DNA from: Azospirillum brasilense | Lineage (GTDB): Bacteria; Pseudomonadota; Alphaproteobacteria; Rickettsiales; UBA3002 | DNA: 52,997 nt | Direction of reading: 5' to 3' | Assembly: GCA_003241645.1 (NCBI GenBank) | Contig: QFOX01000006.1 | Coordinates: 1 to 52,997, forward strand | Shown here: piece after piece, positions 16,061-24,449 of the stretch | Layout of the letters: every line of letters starts with the position of its first letter | How positions within the stretch are numbered: the stretch's first letter is position 1 | Translations under genes and position numbers: made by a program | Notes under the pieces: generated by a model | Told to the model about the DNA's origin: nothing | The model's input: only the letters and a program-made list of their open reading frames with translations | The model's database searches: none

Positions 16061-17485
16061 CTAGTAGCCCGTCATGATGCGATCGACCAGTTCCTTCACG
16101 CTCGGCACGAACCCGTTGGAATAGAACGGATCGGTCGCGAACTTGTAGCCGTTATGGCCGCTGAACATCAGGTTATGGTCGGGGTCGCCACCACGCACGA
16201 TGTCCTGCAGCGTTTTCTGGATGCAGAAGCTGCGCGGATCGGCCTTTTTGCCGGTGGTGTAATCGTCGTGGTCTTTCCAGTTGGAAAACGCGCAATGGCT
16301 GAGGCAGCCCATGCAATCCACCTGATCCTGATGGATCTCGGCGGCTTTGTCCGGCGCCACGAAGATCATCGTTTCATCCGGCGTTTTCAGGGCTTCGGTG
16401 TAGCCCAGCTCCACCCAGCGGTTGATCTTTTCGAGGTCTTCCGGCGTTACGTAGTGCGGACGCTTGCGCGGGCCGAAGCCATACACTTCCGACTTGTAGC
16501 CTTCCTGCTCCATGCTGAATTCCACCTGGCGGGCGCTGCGGCCGCGCAGTTCCTGCATGAAGCTGTTATTCGCCGCGCTGGAATAGAAGCCCGTGGGCGA
16601 GAATTTGTTCAGGAAAATATCGCCCTTCTTCAGCGTCAGCAGTTTCTGCTTCCAGCTCTCAGGAATGGGCGATTCCTGCGTCAGCAGCGGGCGCGTGCCG
16701 AACTGGAACGCCACCGGGCCCACTTCGGGGTTATCCAGCCAATGTTCCCAATCTTTCAGGTGCCATGCGCCGCCCGCCATAAGAATAGGCACATGGTGCA
16801 GGCCCACTTCGTTCATGAAGCGGCGCAGCTCCACCACGCGCGGATACGGGTCCTCGGGGCGCTCGGGGTCTTCGCCGTTGCTCAGGCCGTTATGGCCACC
16901 GGCCAGCCACGGATCTTCATAGACCACGCTGCCGAGAAGCTCGGGCACCTTGCTGTAGGCACGCTTCCACAGCGCGCGGAACGCACGCATGGAGCTCACG
17001 ATGGGGTGGTAATAGATGCCATGCTTGGCAGCGATTTCGCTGAGGCGGTAAGGCATGCCCGCACCGCAGGTCACGCCGTGGATCAGGCCGGGCGCGCCTT
17101 CCAGCACGCCTTCCATGACCTGCTCGCAGCCGCCCATTTCCCACAGCACGTTCATGTGGATGCGGCCCTGGCCGTTGCTGGCCTCGTGCGCCCATTGCGC
17201 ATGTTTAATGCCCGCGCGGATACCGTTTGCCACCAGCTCTTCGTGGCGCTCGCGGCGCGTGGTGCCTTTGTACACGAGGGGGATCTGCTCGCCGCTATCA
17301 GTGAATTCCAGCTGGTTCACGCCGGAGATGGTGCCCACCGCACCGCTGGCCGCGAACGCACCGGCGGAGATGCCGTTGCTGGCGCCGACGCCCTTGCCGC
17401 CCTCCACGATGGGAAGCACTTCACGGCCCGAGATCATCACGGGATTAAGTTTGCGGGCAAAATCCGCAGTCGCAGTGGCAGTCAT
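16061..17485 (-). CDS. Nitronate monooxygenase/2-nitropropane dioxygenase-like flavoprotein with C-terminal Cys cluster
   Basis: 474 aa, longer than a typical NMO (about 350). The FMN-binding TIM barrel shows GVTCGAGMPYRLSE (137-150), LAGGHNGLSNG (195-205), PILMAGGAW (233-241) and AFQFGTRPLLTQES (259-272). After the barrel an extra region holds C391-x2-C394-x3-C398 and C421, which could bind an iron-sulfur cluster. Function could be nitronate oxidation or enoyl reduction (the FabK relationship); the sequence does not decide. MTATATADF at 17485 is taken as start. Relatives with this cysteine tail seem to form a subfamily, which is a recollection rather than something checked. Confidence 0.82.
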   Translation of the reverse strand: MTATATADFARKLNPVMISGREVLPIVEGGKGVGASNGISAGAFAASGAVGTISGVNQLEFTDSGEQIPLVYKGTTRRERHEELVANGIRAGIKHAQWAHEASNGQGRIHMNVLWEMGGCEQVMEGVLEGAPGLIHGVTCGAGMPYRLSEIAAKHGIYYHPIVSSMRAFRALWKRAYSKVPELLGSVVYEDPWLAGGHNGLSNGEDPERPEDPYPRVVELRRFMNEVGLHHVPILMAGGAWHLKDWEHWLDNPEVGPVAFQFGTRPLLTQESPIPESWKQKLLTLKKGDIFLNKFSPTGFYSSAANNSFMQELRGRSARQVEFSMEQEGYKSEVYGFGPRKRPHYVTPEDLEKINRWVELGYTEALKTPDETMIFVAPDKAAEIHQDQVDCMGCLSHCAFSNWKDHDDYTTGKKADPRSFCIQKTLQDIVRGGDPDHNLMFSGHNGYKFATDPFYSNGFVPSVKELVDRIMTGY

Positions 17486-17616
17486 ACACTTCCTTCACGT
17501 CACACAAAAAACAACACGGCACGATAGCCGTATAAATCGATACAATGGCCGCTATATACGGCCAAACCGCCCCCAGCGCCAGCGCTAAATGGAGCGTGTG
17601 GAAGCAGAGCCGGGTA

Positions 17617-17652
17617 CGAAAAAATGAAGGGGTCCCGCTTGCGCAGGACCCC
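17617..17652 (-). terminator. Rho-independent terminator downstream of the 17675-18127 gene
   Basis: On the minus strand GGGGTCC pairs with GGACCCC around a 10-base loop, followed by TTCATTTTTTCG. It lies 22 bases after the stop of the hypothetical gene. Confidence 0.85.
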
Positions 17653-17674
17653 AGCACCCGTGAGGGCTTCCGTA

Positions 17675-18127
17675 TTACGCAACCGACGGATGAAGCCGGT
17701 TGGGAAGGAAGCTTGCAACCCATGCACTGAAACGAGCCCAGATGGACGCCGGTTCAGGCCGTTGCAGGAAGCTTGCCAACTGCTGAGACGCCGAATTCGC
17801 GACCATTTCAGCATAGATGGAAAGCGCTTCTGCACGGAGGTCAAAAAGCTGCTGGTTCGCTTCGGCGATCCAGCCATATTTCTGATCCGAGCAAATGCTA
17901 ATGGTGAAGGTGAGATGCGCCGGAATATGCTGCACGGCCTTGGAGCGGTTCATGCTGTATATCACGGTCAGTTCACCTTTCTCGGTCGCGATGGGCATAC
18001 GCCATGCGATCGACTTGGGGGCCAGCGTTCTGTCTGCCTGGTAACGGTTGCTCATGAATTGCTCCATGAACGCGATTTGTTCCGCAGCAGCCGAAACGAT
18101 AGCTTCACCATTGTTCACGTTCGTCAT
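17675..18127 (-). CDS. Hypothetical protein, possible secretion or host-interaction role unknown
   Basis: 150 aa, no family recognised and no function proposed. An AGAGGA ribosome site 7 bases before the ATG at 18127 supports the start, and a good terminator follows, so the gene is very likely real and monocistronic. The protein has no signal peptide. The middle is beta-like (KGELTVIYSMNRSKAVQHIPAHLTFTISI) and the C-terminal half is helical (NQQLFDLRAEALSIYAEMVANSASQQLASFL), ending in a short aromatic amphipathic stretch (SIWARFSAWVASFLPNRL). Confidence 0.75.
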   Translation of the reverse strand: MTNVNNGEAIVSAAAEQIAFMEQFMSNRYQADRTLAPKSIAWRMPIATEKGELTVIYSMNRSKAVQHIPAHLTFTISICSDQKYGWIAEANQQLFDLRAEALSIYAEMVANSASQQLASFLQRPEPASIWARFSAWVASFLPNRLHPSVA

Positions 18128-18286
18128 GTTTCATTCCTCTCATGACATACAAAGGGCACGTAACATCCTGTCACGCGTCGCCACTGTGATTTGTTTTTGT
18201 TTTTGATTTCAAAGACAAGGCACAGAAAACGAGCCTCCAGTATATCCCAGATGCATGACGCTTTTGTGACGGCGCTGCCGCGCCCC

Positions 18287-18403
18287 CTAATACGGGTCGG
18301 TCACCTTGCAGTTGCTGCTGAAGCGGCACTGCTCGCGCAGGCTACCGCCGATGCTGTTCATCACTTCCTCGCGGGTGCAGGCCGCAAGGCAGAACAGCAT
18401 CAT
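18287..18403 (-). CDS. Tiny putative lipoprotein downstream of polA
   Basis: 38 aa from ATG 18403, or 44 aa from an in-frame TTG at 18421 that overlaps the polA stop. The translation begins (M R I L G F) MMLFCLAACTREEV: a short hydrophobic segment, then the lipobox LAAC, then a hydrophilic tail with two more cysteines (QCRFSSNCKVTDPY). This is the pattern of small entericidin-like or orphan lipoproteins. The TTG reading gives a better signal peptide (Arg before the hydrophobic stretch). Too short to exclude chance, but the lipobox position and the tight placement after polA favour a real gene. Confidence 0.5.
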   Translation of the reverse strand: MMLFCLAACTREEVMNSIGGSLREQCRFSSNCKVTDPY

Positions 18404-18417
18404 GAAACCGAGGATTC

Positions 18418-21273
18418 TCAATGGCTTTCGCCCCAGGTTCGGCCCTGCCCCACTTCCACGGTGAGCGGCACCGAAAGCTGCATCACCGATTCCATGGCCG
18501 CCTTCACGCGCGGCTTCAGCTGTTCGGCCTTGGCCTGCGGTGCCTCGATCACCAGTTCATCGTGCACCTGCAGCAGCAGACGGCAATCGCCCTCCTGTTT
18601 CAGCAAGGCGTGCACGCTGGCCATGGCACGTTTGATGATATCCGCCGCTGAACCCTGCAGCGGCGCGTTGATGGCAGCGCGCTCGCTGAATTGGCGGAAT
18701 GCGCCGTTCTTGGAATTGATGTCCTTCACATGAATACGCCGCCCATCGAGCGTGGTCACATACCCATGTTCGCGCGCGAACTGGATGGTGCGATCCATGT
18801 ATTCGCGAATGCCGGGATACTGCTCGAAATAGCGGCCGATATAATCCGCCGCCTCTTTGCGGTCGATGCCAAGGCGCGTGGAAAGCCCATGCGCCGAGAT
18901 GCCGTAGATGATGCCGAAATTGATGGTCTTGGCGCGGCGGCGCAGCTCGCTGGTCACTTCGGCCACCGGCACGCCGAACATCTGGCTGGCGGTGACGGCG
19001 TGAATGTCGGTGCCGTTGCGGAACGCATCGCGCAGCACCGGAATATCCGCCACATGCGCCAGCAGGCGCAGCTCGATCTGCGAATAATCCGCCGACAACA
19101 GCGTGAAGCCTTCCGGTGCCACGAAGGCTTCGCGGATCTTGCGCCCCTCCTCGGTGCGAATGGGAATATTCTGCAGGTTCGGATCGGTGGATGACAGTCG
19201 GCCCGTCGCCGCAATGGCCATGGAGAAGCTGGTATGCACCCGCGCATCGCGCGGCGAAATGGCGTTCGCCAACGCGTCGGTATACGTGCTTTTCAGTTTG
19301 CTGTATTGCCGCCATTCCAGCACCTTGCGCGCGATGGGCTGGCCCTGCTCGGCCAGCTCCTCCAGCACCTGCACATCCGTGCCATACGCGCCGGACTTGG
19401 CGGATTTCTTACCGCCCGGCAGTTGCAATTTGTCGAACAGCACTTCGCCCAGCTGCTTCGGCGAGCCGATGGTGAATTCCGTGCCGGCCAGCGCAAACAC
19501 TTCTTTCTCCAGCGCCGCGATGTTCGTGCCGAACAGCTGCGACAGCTCCACCAGTTTTTTGGTATCGACCAGAATGCCCGCCACTTCCATATCAGCAATG
19601 ATGGGGATCAGCGGGCGCTCGATCTCCTCATACACGCGGGTGACCTGCTTTTGCGCCAGCTGCGGCAGGAAATATTCATACATGCGGAAGGTAAAATCCG
19701 CATCCTCCGCGGCGTAGGCAGTGGCGCGATCGATGTCGATCTCCGAGAAATTCTTCTGCGCACGGCCCGTGCCCACCACATCGGTGTAAGCGATCATTTT
19801 ATGGTTCAGGTAGGTCTCGCACAGGTAATCCATGCCATGCCCGTGCAGCCCCGCGAACAGGCAGTACGACATCAGCATCGTATCTGCCACGGGCTGCATG
19901 CTGGCACCATATTTCGCCAGCACCACGAGGTCATATTTCAGGTTATGGCCAATTTTCAAAACGGCTGGGTCGGCCAGCAGCGGCGCCAGCAATGCCAGCA
20001 CGCGGTCGCGGGGCAATTGCCCATCGGCCAGCCGCGTCGCACCGCCACCCGTCGGCGCATCGAACAGGCCGCCCTGTGCGGCTGCACCTTCCGTTACATG
20101 CCCCACCGGAATGTAGCAGGCACGGCCCGCTTCGGTCGCCAGTGAAATGCCCACCAGCTCGGCTTCCACGGCGTTCAGGCTGGTCGTTTCGGTGTCGATG
20201 GCGACATAACCTGCCGCCTGCGCCTGCGCGATCCACCGTGCGAGCGATGCTTCATCGCGCACGGTTTCGTAGGCAACCTTCACCGGCGCGACTGCAGCCG
20301 TCGCCTGCGCTGCCGTAGGCGCTTTCTGACTCGGCGCACTACTGACCGCGTGCTCTTGTGCGAAGGGCGCATGCGCACTGGCCGCGCCCATTTTCTTCGC
20401 CAGCGAGGTGAAATTCTGCGCCTCAAGGAATTCAAACAGCGCCGTGTTATCCAGCGGTACGAGATCGAACGTTTCCACCGGCGTGGGCAGCGGTACGTCA
20501 TGGCGCAATTCCACCAGCCGGCGCGAAATCCGCGCCGCGTCGGCATGCTGCGTCAGCACCTCACGGCGCTTGGGCTGCTTGATGTTGGCGAGGTTCGCAA
20601 GCACCCCTTCCACATCGCCATAGGCGTTGATGAGTTCGGCCGCGGTCTTGGGGCCAATGCTGGGCACGCCCGGCACATTATCCACCGAATCGCCGATCAG
20701 CGCCTGCACCTCGATCACCTTGCAGGGGTGCACGCCGAATTTCTCCATCACCTCGGCTTCGCCGATGGGCTTTTTCTTCATCGGGTCCCACATGCTCACG
20801 CCCTCGCAGATGAGCTGCATGAGGTCCTTATCGGACGAGATGATGAGCACTTCCATGCCCTGCTGGCGGCCCGCGGTGGCGTAGCTGGCGATCAGATCAT
20901 CCGCTTCGAAATTCTCCATCTCGATGGCGGGAATCTTCAGCGCGCGCGTTGCCTCGCGCACCAGCGCGAATTGGGGAATAAGGTCTTCCGGCGGGTCGGG
21001 ACGGTGCGCCTTGTAATCGGCATAGAATTCGTTGCGGAAACTTTTGCGCGACGCATCGAAGATCACCACCAGGTAATCCTCGGCATATTGCTCGCGCAGG
21101 TTCAACAGCATGGTGGTGAAGCCATAGACCGCGCCTACTGCCGTACCGTCCTTGCGCGTCAGTGGCGGCAGCGCGTGGTAGGCACGAAAAATATAACCCG
21201 AACCATCCACGAGGATCAGGCGGGGATTTTTGTCGTGCGTGGGAAGTGGTGCGTGGGGAGTGGTTGGTTGCAT
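18418..21273 (-). CDS. polA: DNA polymerase I
   Basis: 951 aa, full three-domain Pol I: repair synthesis and Okazaki primer removal. The N-terminal 5' nuclease shows LVDGSGYIFRAYHALP and GDSVDNVPGVPSIGPKTA. The 3'-5' proofreading domain looks active: VAIDTETTSL (Exo I), KIGHNLKYDL (Exo II) and YAAEDADFT (Exo III). The polymerase motifs are DYSQIELRLLAH (A), RRAKTINFGIIYG (B) and LLQVHDELVIEAP (C). The start MQPTTPHAPLPTHDKNPRL is the first ATG; the nuclease begins about residue 17. Many alphaproteobacteria keep all three activities, so nothing is unusual here. Confidence 0.97.
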   Translation of the reverse strand: MQPTTPHAPLPTHDKNPRLILVDGSGYIFRAYHALPPLTRKDGTAVGAVYGFTTMLLNLREQYAEDYLVVIFDASRKSFRNEFYADYKAHRPDPPEDLIPQFALVREATRALKIPAIEMENFEADDLIASYATAGRQQGMEVLIISSDKDLMQLICEGVSMWDPMKKKPIGEAEVMEKFGVHPCKVIEVQALIGDSVDNVPGVPSIGPKTAAELINAYGDVEGVLANLANIKQPKRREVLTQHADAARISRRLVELRHDVPLPTPVETFDLVPLDNTALFEFLEAQNFTSLAKKMGAASAHAPFAQEHAVSSAPSQKAPTAAQATAAVAPVKVAYETVRDEASLARWIAQAQAAGYVAIDTETTSLNAVEAELVGISLATEAGRACYIPVGHVTEGAAAQGGLFDAPTGGGATRLADGQLPRDRVLALLAPLLADPAVLKIGHNLKYDLVVLAKYGASMQPVADTMLMSYCLFAGLHGHGMDYLCETYLNHKMIAYTDVVGTGRAQKNFSEIDIDRATAYAAEDADFTFRMYEYFLPQLAQKQVTRVYEEIERPLIPIIADMEVAGILVDTKKLVELSQLFGTNIAALEKEVFALAGTEFTIGSPKQLGEVLFDKLQLPGGKKSAKSGAYGTDVQVLEELAEQGQPIARKVLEWRQYSKLKSTYTDALANAISPRDARVHTSFSMAIAATGRLSSTDPNLQNIPIRTEEGRKIREAFVAPEGFTLLSADYSQIELRLLAHVADIPVLRDAFRNGTDIHAVTASQMFGVPVAEVTSELRRRAKTINFGIIYGISAHGLSTRLGIDRKEAADYIGRYFEQYPGIREYMDRTIQFAREHGYVTTLDGRRIHVKDINSKNGAFRQFSERAAINAPLQGSAADIIKRAMASVHALLKQEGDCRLLLQVHDELVIEAPQAKAEQLKPRVKAAMESVMQLSVPLTVEVGQGRTWGESH

Positions 21274-21300
21274 ACAACGCTTCTAACACCCTCCCATAGC

Positions 21301-21400
21301 GTCATTCCAGCGAAAGCTGGAATCTATCTTCTTTCTTTTTTCCTTTTGAAGTCGCCCCAACTGTAGCAATAAGGTGGATTCCAGCGTTCGCTGGAATGAC
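21301..21400. repeat. Palindromic element, family 2, copy A
   Basis: 100 bp between divergent polA and the esterase gene. It starts GTCATTCCAGCGAAAGCTGG, has a T-rich centre, and ends GGATTCCAGCGTTCGCTGGAATGAC. The two ends are inverted repeats, and each end is itself a small hairpin (CCAGCGAAAGCTGG; CCAGCGTTCGCTGG). A shorter copy is at 52899-52967. The ribosome site of the following gene (GGAGAG) starts at the next base. Confidence 0.85.
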
Positions 21401-21412
21401 GGAGAGAAAACC

Positions 21413-22066
21413 ATGACAAAATCTGTACTCACCGGGCCAGAGCTCGCCCCGCAATCCGGCACCGTTAAGCATGTGGTCATCCTGCTGCATGGCGTTGGCA
21501 GCAATGGCGATGACCTGATTGGCCTCGCCCCCATGCTGGCCCCTGCGTTGCCCGACACGCAGTTCCTCTCGCCCAATGGCGCACAGCCGTTCGATCAGGC
21601 GCCGTTCGGCTATCAGTGGTTCTCGTTGCGCGACCGCAGCCACAGCGCCATGCTGGCCGGCGTGCAGGCCGTCGCACCCACGGTGGATGCGTATATCGAC
21701 GAAGTAAAAGCCCGCTTCGGGGTGGATGATGCGAACATCGCGCTCGTGGGTTTCAGCCAGGGCACCATGACCTCGCTCTATGTGGGCCTGCGCCGCGCGC
21801 AACCGCTTGCAGGCATTGTCGGGTTCTCCGGCGCGCTGATCGATGCGGCGAACACCCCCGCCAGCGTCACGCCGGTCTGCCTCATCCATGGCGAGTGGGA
21901 CGAAGTGGTGCCCTACGCCGCCATGGTGCAGGCGCGCGAAGCGCTCAGCCAGAAGGGCATCCGTGTGGAAGCACATGCACGCCCCAATCTCGGCCATAGC
22001 ATCGACGGTGAAGGGCTGGAAGCGGCGGTGGATTTTCTGCGCGCACGCTTTGGGATGGCGACATAG
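21413..22066 (+). CDS. Alpha/beta-hydrolase, carboxylesterase/phospholipase family (YpfH-like)
   Basis: 217 aa. A serine esterase of the Abhydrolase_2 type, acting on short acyl esters or lysophospholipids. The oxyanion region LLHGVGSNGDDLIGLAP, the nucleophile elbow GFSQG, Asp in HGEWDEVVP and His in LGHSIDGEG form a complete triad. The start at 21413 (MTKSVLTGPEL) was preferred over an upstream in-frame ATG at 21374 because the latter lies inside the repeat and GGAGAG is 6 bases before 21413. No signal peptide, so cytoplasmic. The natural substrate is unknown. Confidence 0.92.
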   Translation: MTKSVLTGPELAPQSGTVKHVVILLHGVGSNGDDLIGLAPMLAPALPDTQFLSPNGAQPFDQAPFGYQWFSLRDRSHSAMLAGVQAVAPTVDAYIDEVKARFGVDDANIALVGFSQGTMTSLYVGLRRAQPLAGIVGFSGALIDAANTPASVTPVCLIHGEWDEVVPYAAMVQAREALSQKGIRVEAHARPNLGHSIDGEGLEAAVDFLRARFGMAT

Positions 22067-22095
22067 CCGACGCCTAACATTCCATCATTTTTTAT

Positions 22096-22180
22096 GTCAT
22101 CCCGGCCACGCAGTGCGCCGGGATCCAGCGCCACGCATGAAAAAGATGGATCCCGGTGTTGTTTCGCAAACCGGGATGAC
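22096..22180. repeat. Palindromic element, family 3 (GTCATCCCGG...CCGGGATGAC)
   Basis: 85 bp downstream of the esterase gene. Ends GTCATCCCGG and CCGGGATGAC are perfect inverted repeats, and the inner arms GCCGGGATCC and GGATCCCGGT also pair. No second copy of this exact family is in the window. Confidence 0.8.
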
Positions 22181-22201
22181 AATGACCGGTTATCCTCCCT
22201 T

Positions 22202-22264
22202 TGTCATGCTGAGCAACGCGACGCATCTCAGCAAAAGAGATCCTTCACTCCGTTCAGTATGACA
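22202..22264. repeat. Palindromic element, family 4 (TGTCATGCTGAG...AGTATGACA)
   Basis: 63 bp, directly after family 3 and before the pyrD stop. It starts TGTCATGCTGAGCAACGCGA, has the inner hairpin ATCTCAGCAAAAGAGAT, and ends TCCGTTCAGTATGACA. Elements of this general look are widespread in bacterial genomes. Confidence 0.7.
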
Positions 22265-22278
22265 ACTACCTGATGTGA

Positions 22279-23316
22279 TTAACGGCGGTCCACGCCCACG
22301 GCCTGTGCGACGCTTGCGAACCCATCGCGCGCGAGCAGCTCGACAAGGCCTTTGTTGATGCGCTCCACAAGGCCAAGGCCCTGATAGATTAGGCCTGTGT
22401 AAAGCTGCACGGCCGAAGCCCCCGCGCGAATTTTCGCATACGCATCCTCGGCGCTGCTGATGCCGCCAACGCCGATGAGCGGCACCTGCCCCTTCGTCAT
22501 CACCGCGACCTTGCGCAGCACTTCGGTGCTGAGGGTGAAGAGCGGTTTGCCGCTTAAGCCACCCTGCTCGCCATTATGCTGAATGGTGGTGTTGCTGATG
22601 ATGAGCCCGTCGAGCGTTTCCTCCAGCGCCACTTGGGCAATGGCGATCAGCGCCGCATCGTCGTTATCGGGCGCGATCTTCACGAAGATGGGTTTGTGCG
22701 CGAAGCCGAATTCCTGCATCAGCTCCGTGCGTGCGGCGTGTAGCCCGCGCACCAGCGCCTGCAATTCTTCCTTGGCCTGCAGGTTGCGCAGGCCTGGCGT
22801 GTTGGGCGAGCTGATATTCGCGGTGATGTAGTCCACATAGCCATAGAGCGCGCGCATCGCGGCCACGTAATCGGGCAGCGCTTGCTCGCTGTCTTTGTTC
22901 TTGCCCACATTGCCACCCACCACACCGCCATGGCGGTTGGCGGCAAGGCGCGCGGCAGCCGCGTCCATGCCTTCGTTGTTGAAGCCCAGCCGGTTGATGA
23001 CCGCCTCATGCTCGACAAGGCGGAACATGCGCGGCGCGGGGTTGCCCGGCTGCGCGCGCGGCGTGACCGTGCCGATCTCAACAAAACCGAACCCGGCTTT
23101 CTGCAGCCCTTCCACCGCTTCAGCGTTCTTGTCGAACCCCGCGGCAAGCCCCACGGGCGACGGCAGCTTCAGCCCCGCCAGTTCAGTGGCAAGCGACGGG
23201 TGGGTGAACTGGCTTTTCGGGGCCACGCCCATTTGCAACGCACGAATCGCCGCGCGGTGCGCTTTCTCGGGCGGCAGCAGGAACAAAGCCGGGCGGTAAA
23301 GGCGGTAGCAATCCAT
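22279..23316 (-). CDS. pyrD: Dihydroorotate dehydrogenase, class 2 (quinone-dependent)
   Basis: 345 aa. It oxidises dihydroorotate to orotate in pyrimidine synthesis and passes electrons to the quinone pool. Class 2 is indicated by the N-terminal membrane-associated helices (MDCYRLYRPALFLLPPEKAH) and the catalytic serine in NISSPNTPGLRNLQ. FMN-binding segments are GLAAGFDKNAEAVEGL and LIGVGGISSAEDAYAKI. The M23 peptidase gene ends 2 bases upstream, so the two are cotranscribed although unrelated in function. Start and length match the family. Confidence 0.96.
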   Translation of the reverse strand: MDCYRLYRPALFLLPPEKAHRAAIRALQMGVAPKSQFTHPSLATELAGLKLPSPVGLAAGFDKNAEAVEGLQKAGFGFVEIGTVTPRAQPGNPAPRMFRLVEHEAVINRLGFNNEGMDAAAARLAANRHGGVVGGNVGKNKDSEQALPDYVAAMRALYGYVDYITANISSPNTPGLRNLQAKEELQALVRGLHAARTELMQEFGFAHKPIFVKIAPDNDDAALIAIAQVALEETLDGLIISNTTIQHNGEQGGLSGKPLFTLSTEVLRKVAVMTKGQVPLIGVGGISSAEDAYAKIRAGASAVQLYTGLIYQGLGLVERINKGLVELLARDGFASVAQAVGVDRR

Positions 23317-23318
23317 GG

Positions 23319-24257
23319 CTATTGAATGATCTTCACGCTGGCGCGCATGGGCTGGCGCATGGCGACGCGCGCCGGGGCATTGGTGCGCACGCCGCGCACC
23401 ACCGTGGTGCCCGAAGCCGCAGCCACCATGGGCATGTTCACGCCGCTGGGTTGCTTGCCCGCCAGCACCTGCATGGGGTCGAACCGCTGGCCGTTGCGGG
23501 TGATGCGATAATCCAAATGCGGGCCGGTGGAACGGCCGGTGGAGCCAAGCTCGCCGACCTTCTGGCCCTGACGCACGCGCTGGCCCACCCGCACCGATTG
23601 CGCGCTCATGTGGCCATAGCTGGATTCGGTACCGTCGCGGTGTTGCACGCTGACATATTTTCCGTAGCGCGAACCATCCGCGACCTTGGTGACGATACCA
23701 TCGGCCGAAGCAAGAATAGGCGTGCCGACCGCGGCGGCAATATCCACGCCGCCATGGAACCCGGCGCGCCCGTGGAACGGGTCTTTACGCGTGCCATAGC
23801 CTGAGGTAAAACGCTGCGGCACATTGCCCGGCAAGGGCCATGCATGCCCGGCCACGCGGCCACCAAAGGCGGGTGCCGCCGCGGGAGCAGCCGATTCACC
23901 GAACAGCGAAAGCACCGCATTGTCCTGCGGGCGATCAAGGCTTGGCCGCGCCGCGACCGTCGCAGCCGCGGGCTTGGGCAATGCCGCCTGACGCCGCACG
24001 GGCGCCATGCCGGCGCGATCGATGCGAAGGAAACCGGATTGGACCGCCGCGCGGTCGGAACGCATGGTCTGCGCGGGACGCACCACGCGCACGCCCGCTA
24101 CATTGTTGCGGGCTGAATCAAGCGACATGAAGCGCGTCTGCACGCTCTTGCCCGCATCGGCCACGATCATCGGCGCATCGGATACGGCATGGGCAGGCGC
24201 AGCGAGAAAAAGCCCCGCGCCGATAACCATGCTCAAATACTGATGCTTGAATCCCAT
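23319..24257 (-). CDS. Secreted M23 (LytM/DD-endopeptidase-like) metallopeptidase
   Basis: 312 aa. A signal peptide (LSMVIGAGLFLAAPAHA) is cleaved at AHA|VSD near residue 24, so it acts in the periplasm on cell-wall peptides. After an Ala/Pro-rich linker the LytM core spans about 145-265: Zn ligands H168 and D172 in FHGGVDIA, the YGHMS histidine H216, and H247 in GPHLDYR. The usual HxH reads HLD here, so the third Zn ligand would be Asp249; the peptidase could be altered or inactive. The start at 24257 has AGAGGGG 4 bases upstream and gives a good signal peptide. Confidence 0.88.
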   Translation of the reverse strand: MGFKHQYLSMVIGAGLFLAAPAHAVSDAPMIVADAGKSVQTRFMSLDSARNNVAGVRVVRPAQTMRSDRAAVQSGFLRIDRAGMAPVRRQAALPKPAAATVAARPSLDRPQDNAVLSLFGESAAPAAAPAFGGRVAGHAWPLPGNVPQRFTSGYGTRKDPFHGRAGFHGGVDIAAAVGTPILASADGIVTKVADGSRYGKYVSVQHRDGTESSYGHMSAQSVRVGQRVRQGQKVGELGSTGRSTGPHLDYRITRNGQRFDPMQVLAGKQPSGVNMPMVAAASGTTVVRGVRTNAPARVAMRQPMRASVKIIQ

Positions 24258-24362
24258 TCGCCCCTCTATGGCCTGATTGTAAGGGATTAGCAATCGCCAT
24301 GCCAGTTCCAGTATCAAGGCGTGATAAATTTATCGCCCTGACGACGATAATACCACTACGCC

Positions 24363-24393
24363 TTGTGAGTAACTTTTGCTATGCTTGCTATAT
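24363..24393 (+). promoter_or_regulatory. Possible promoter of the TPR-pilT-pilU operon
   Basis: TTGTGA at 24363-24368, an 18-base spacer, and GCTATA at 24387-24392 inside TGCTATATG. The same TGCTATATG occurs at the same position of the divergent pilB promoter candidate. Eye-match only. Confidence 0.35.
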
Positions 24394-24449
24394 GTAGTAG
24401 GCTCTGCAGAAATGGGCTGTCACTGAATTACCTAAGAAAAAAGAGCGTT

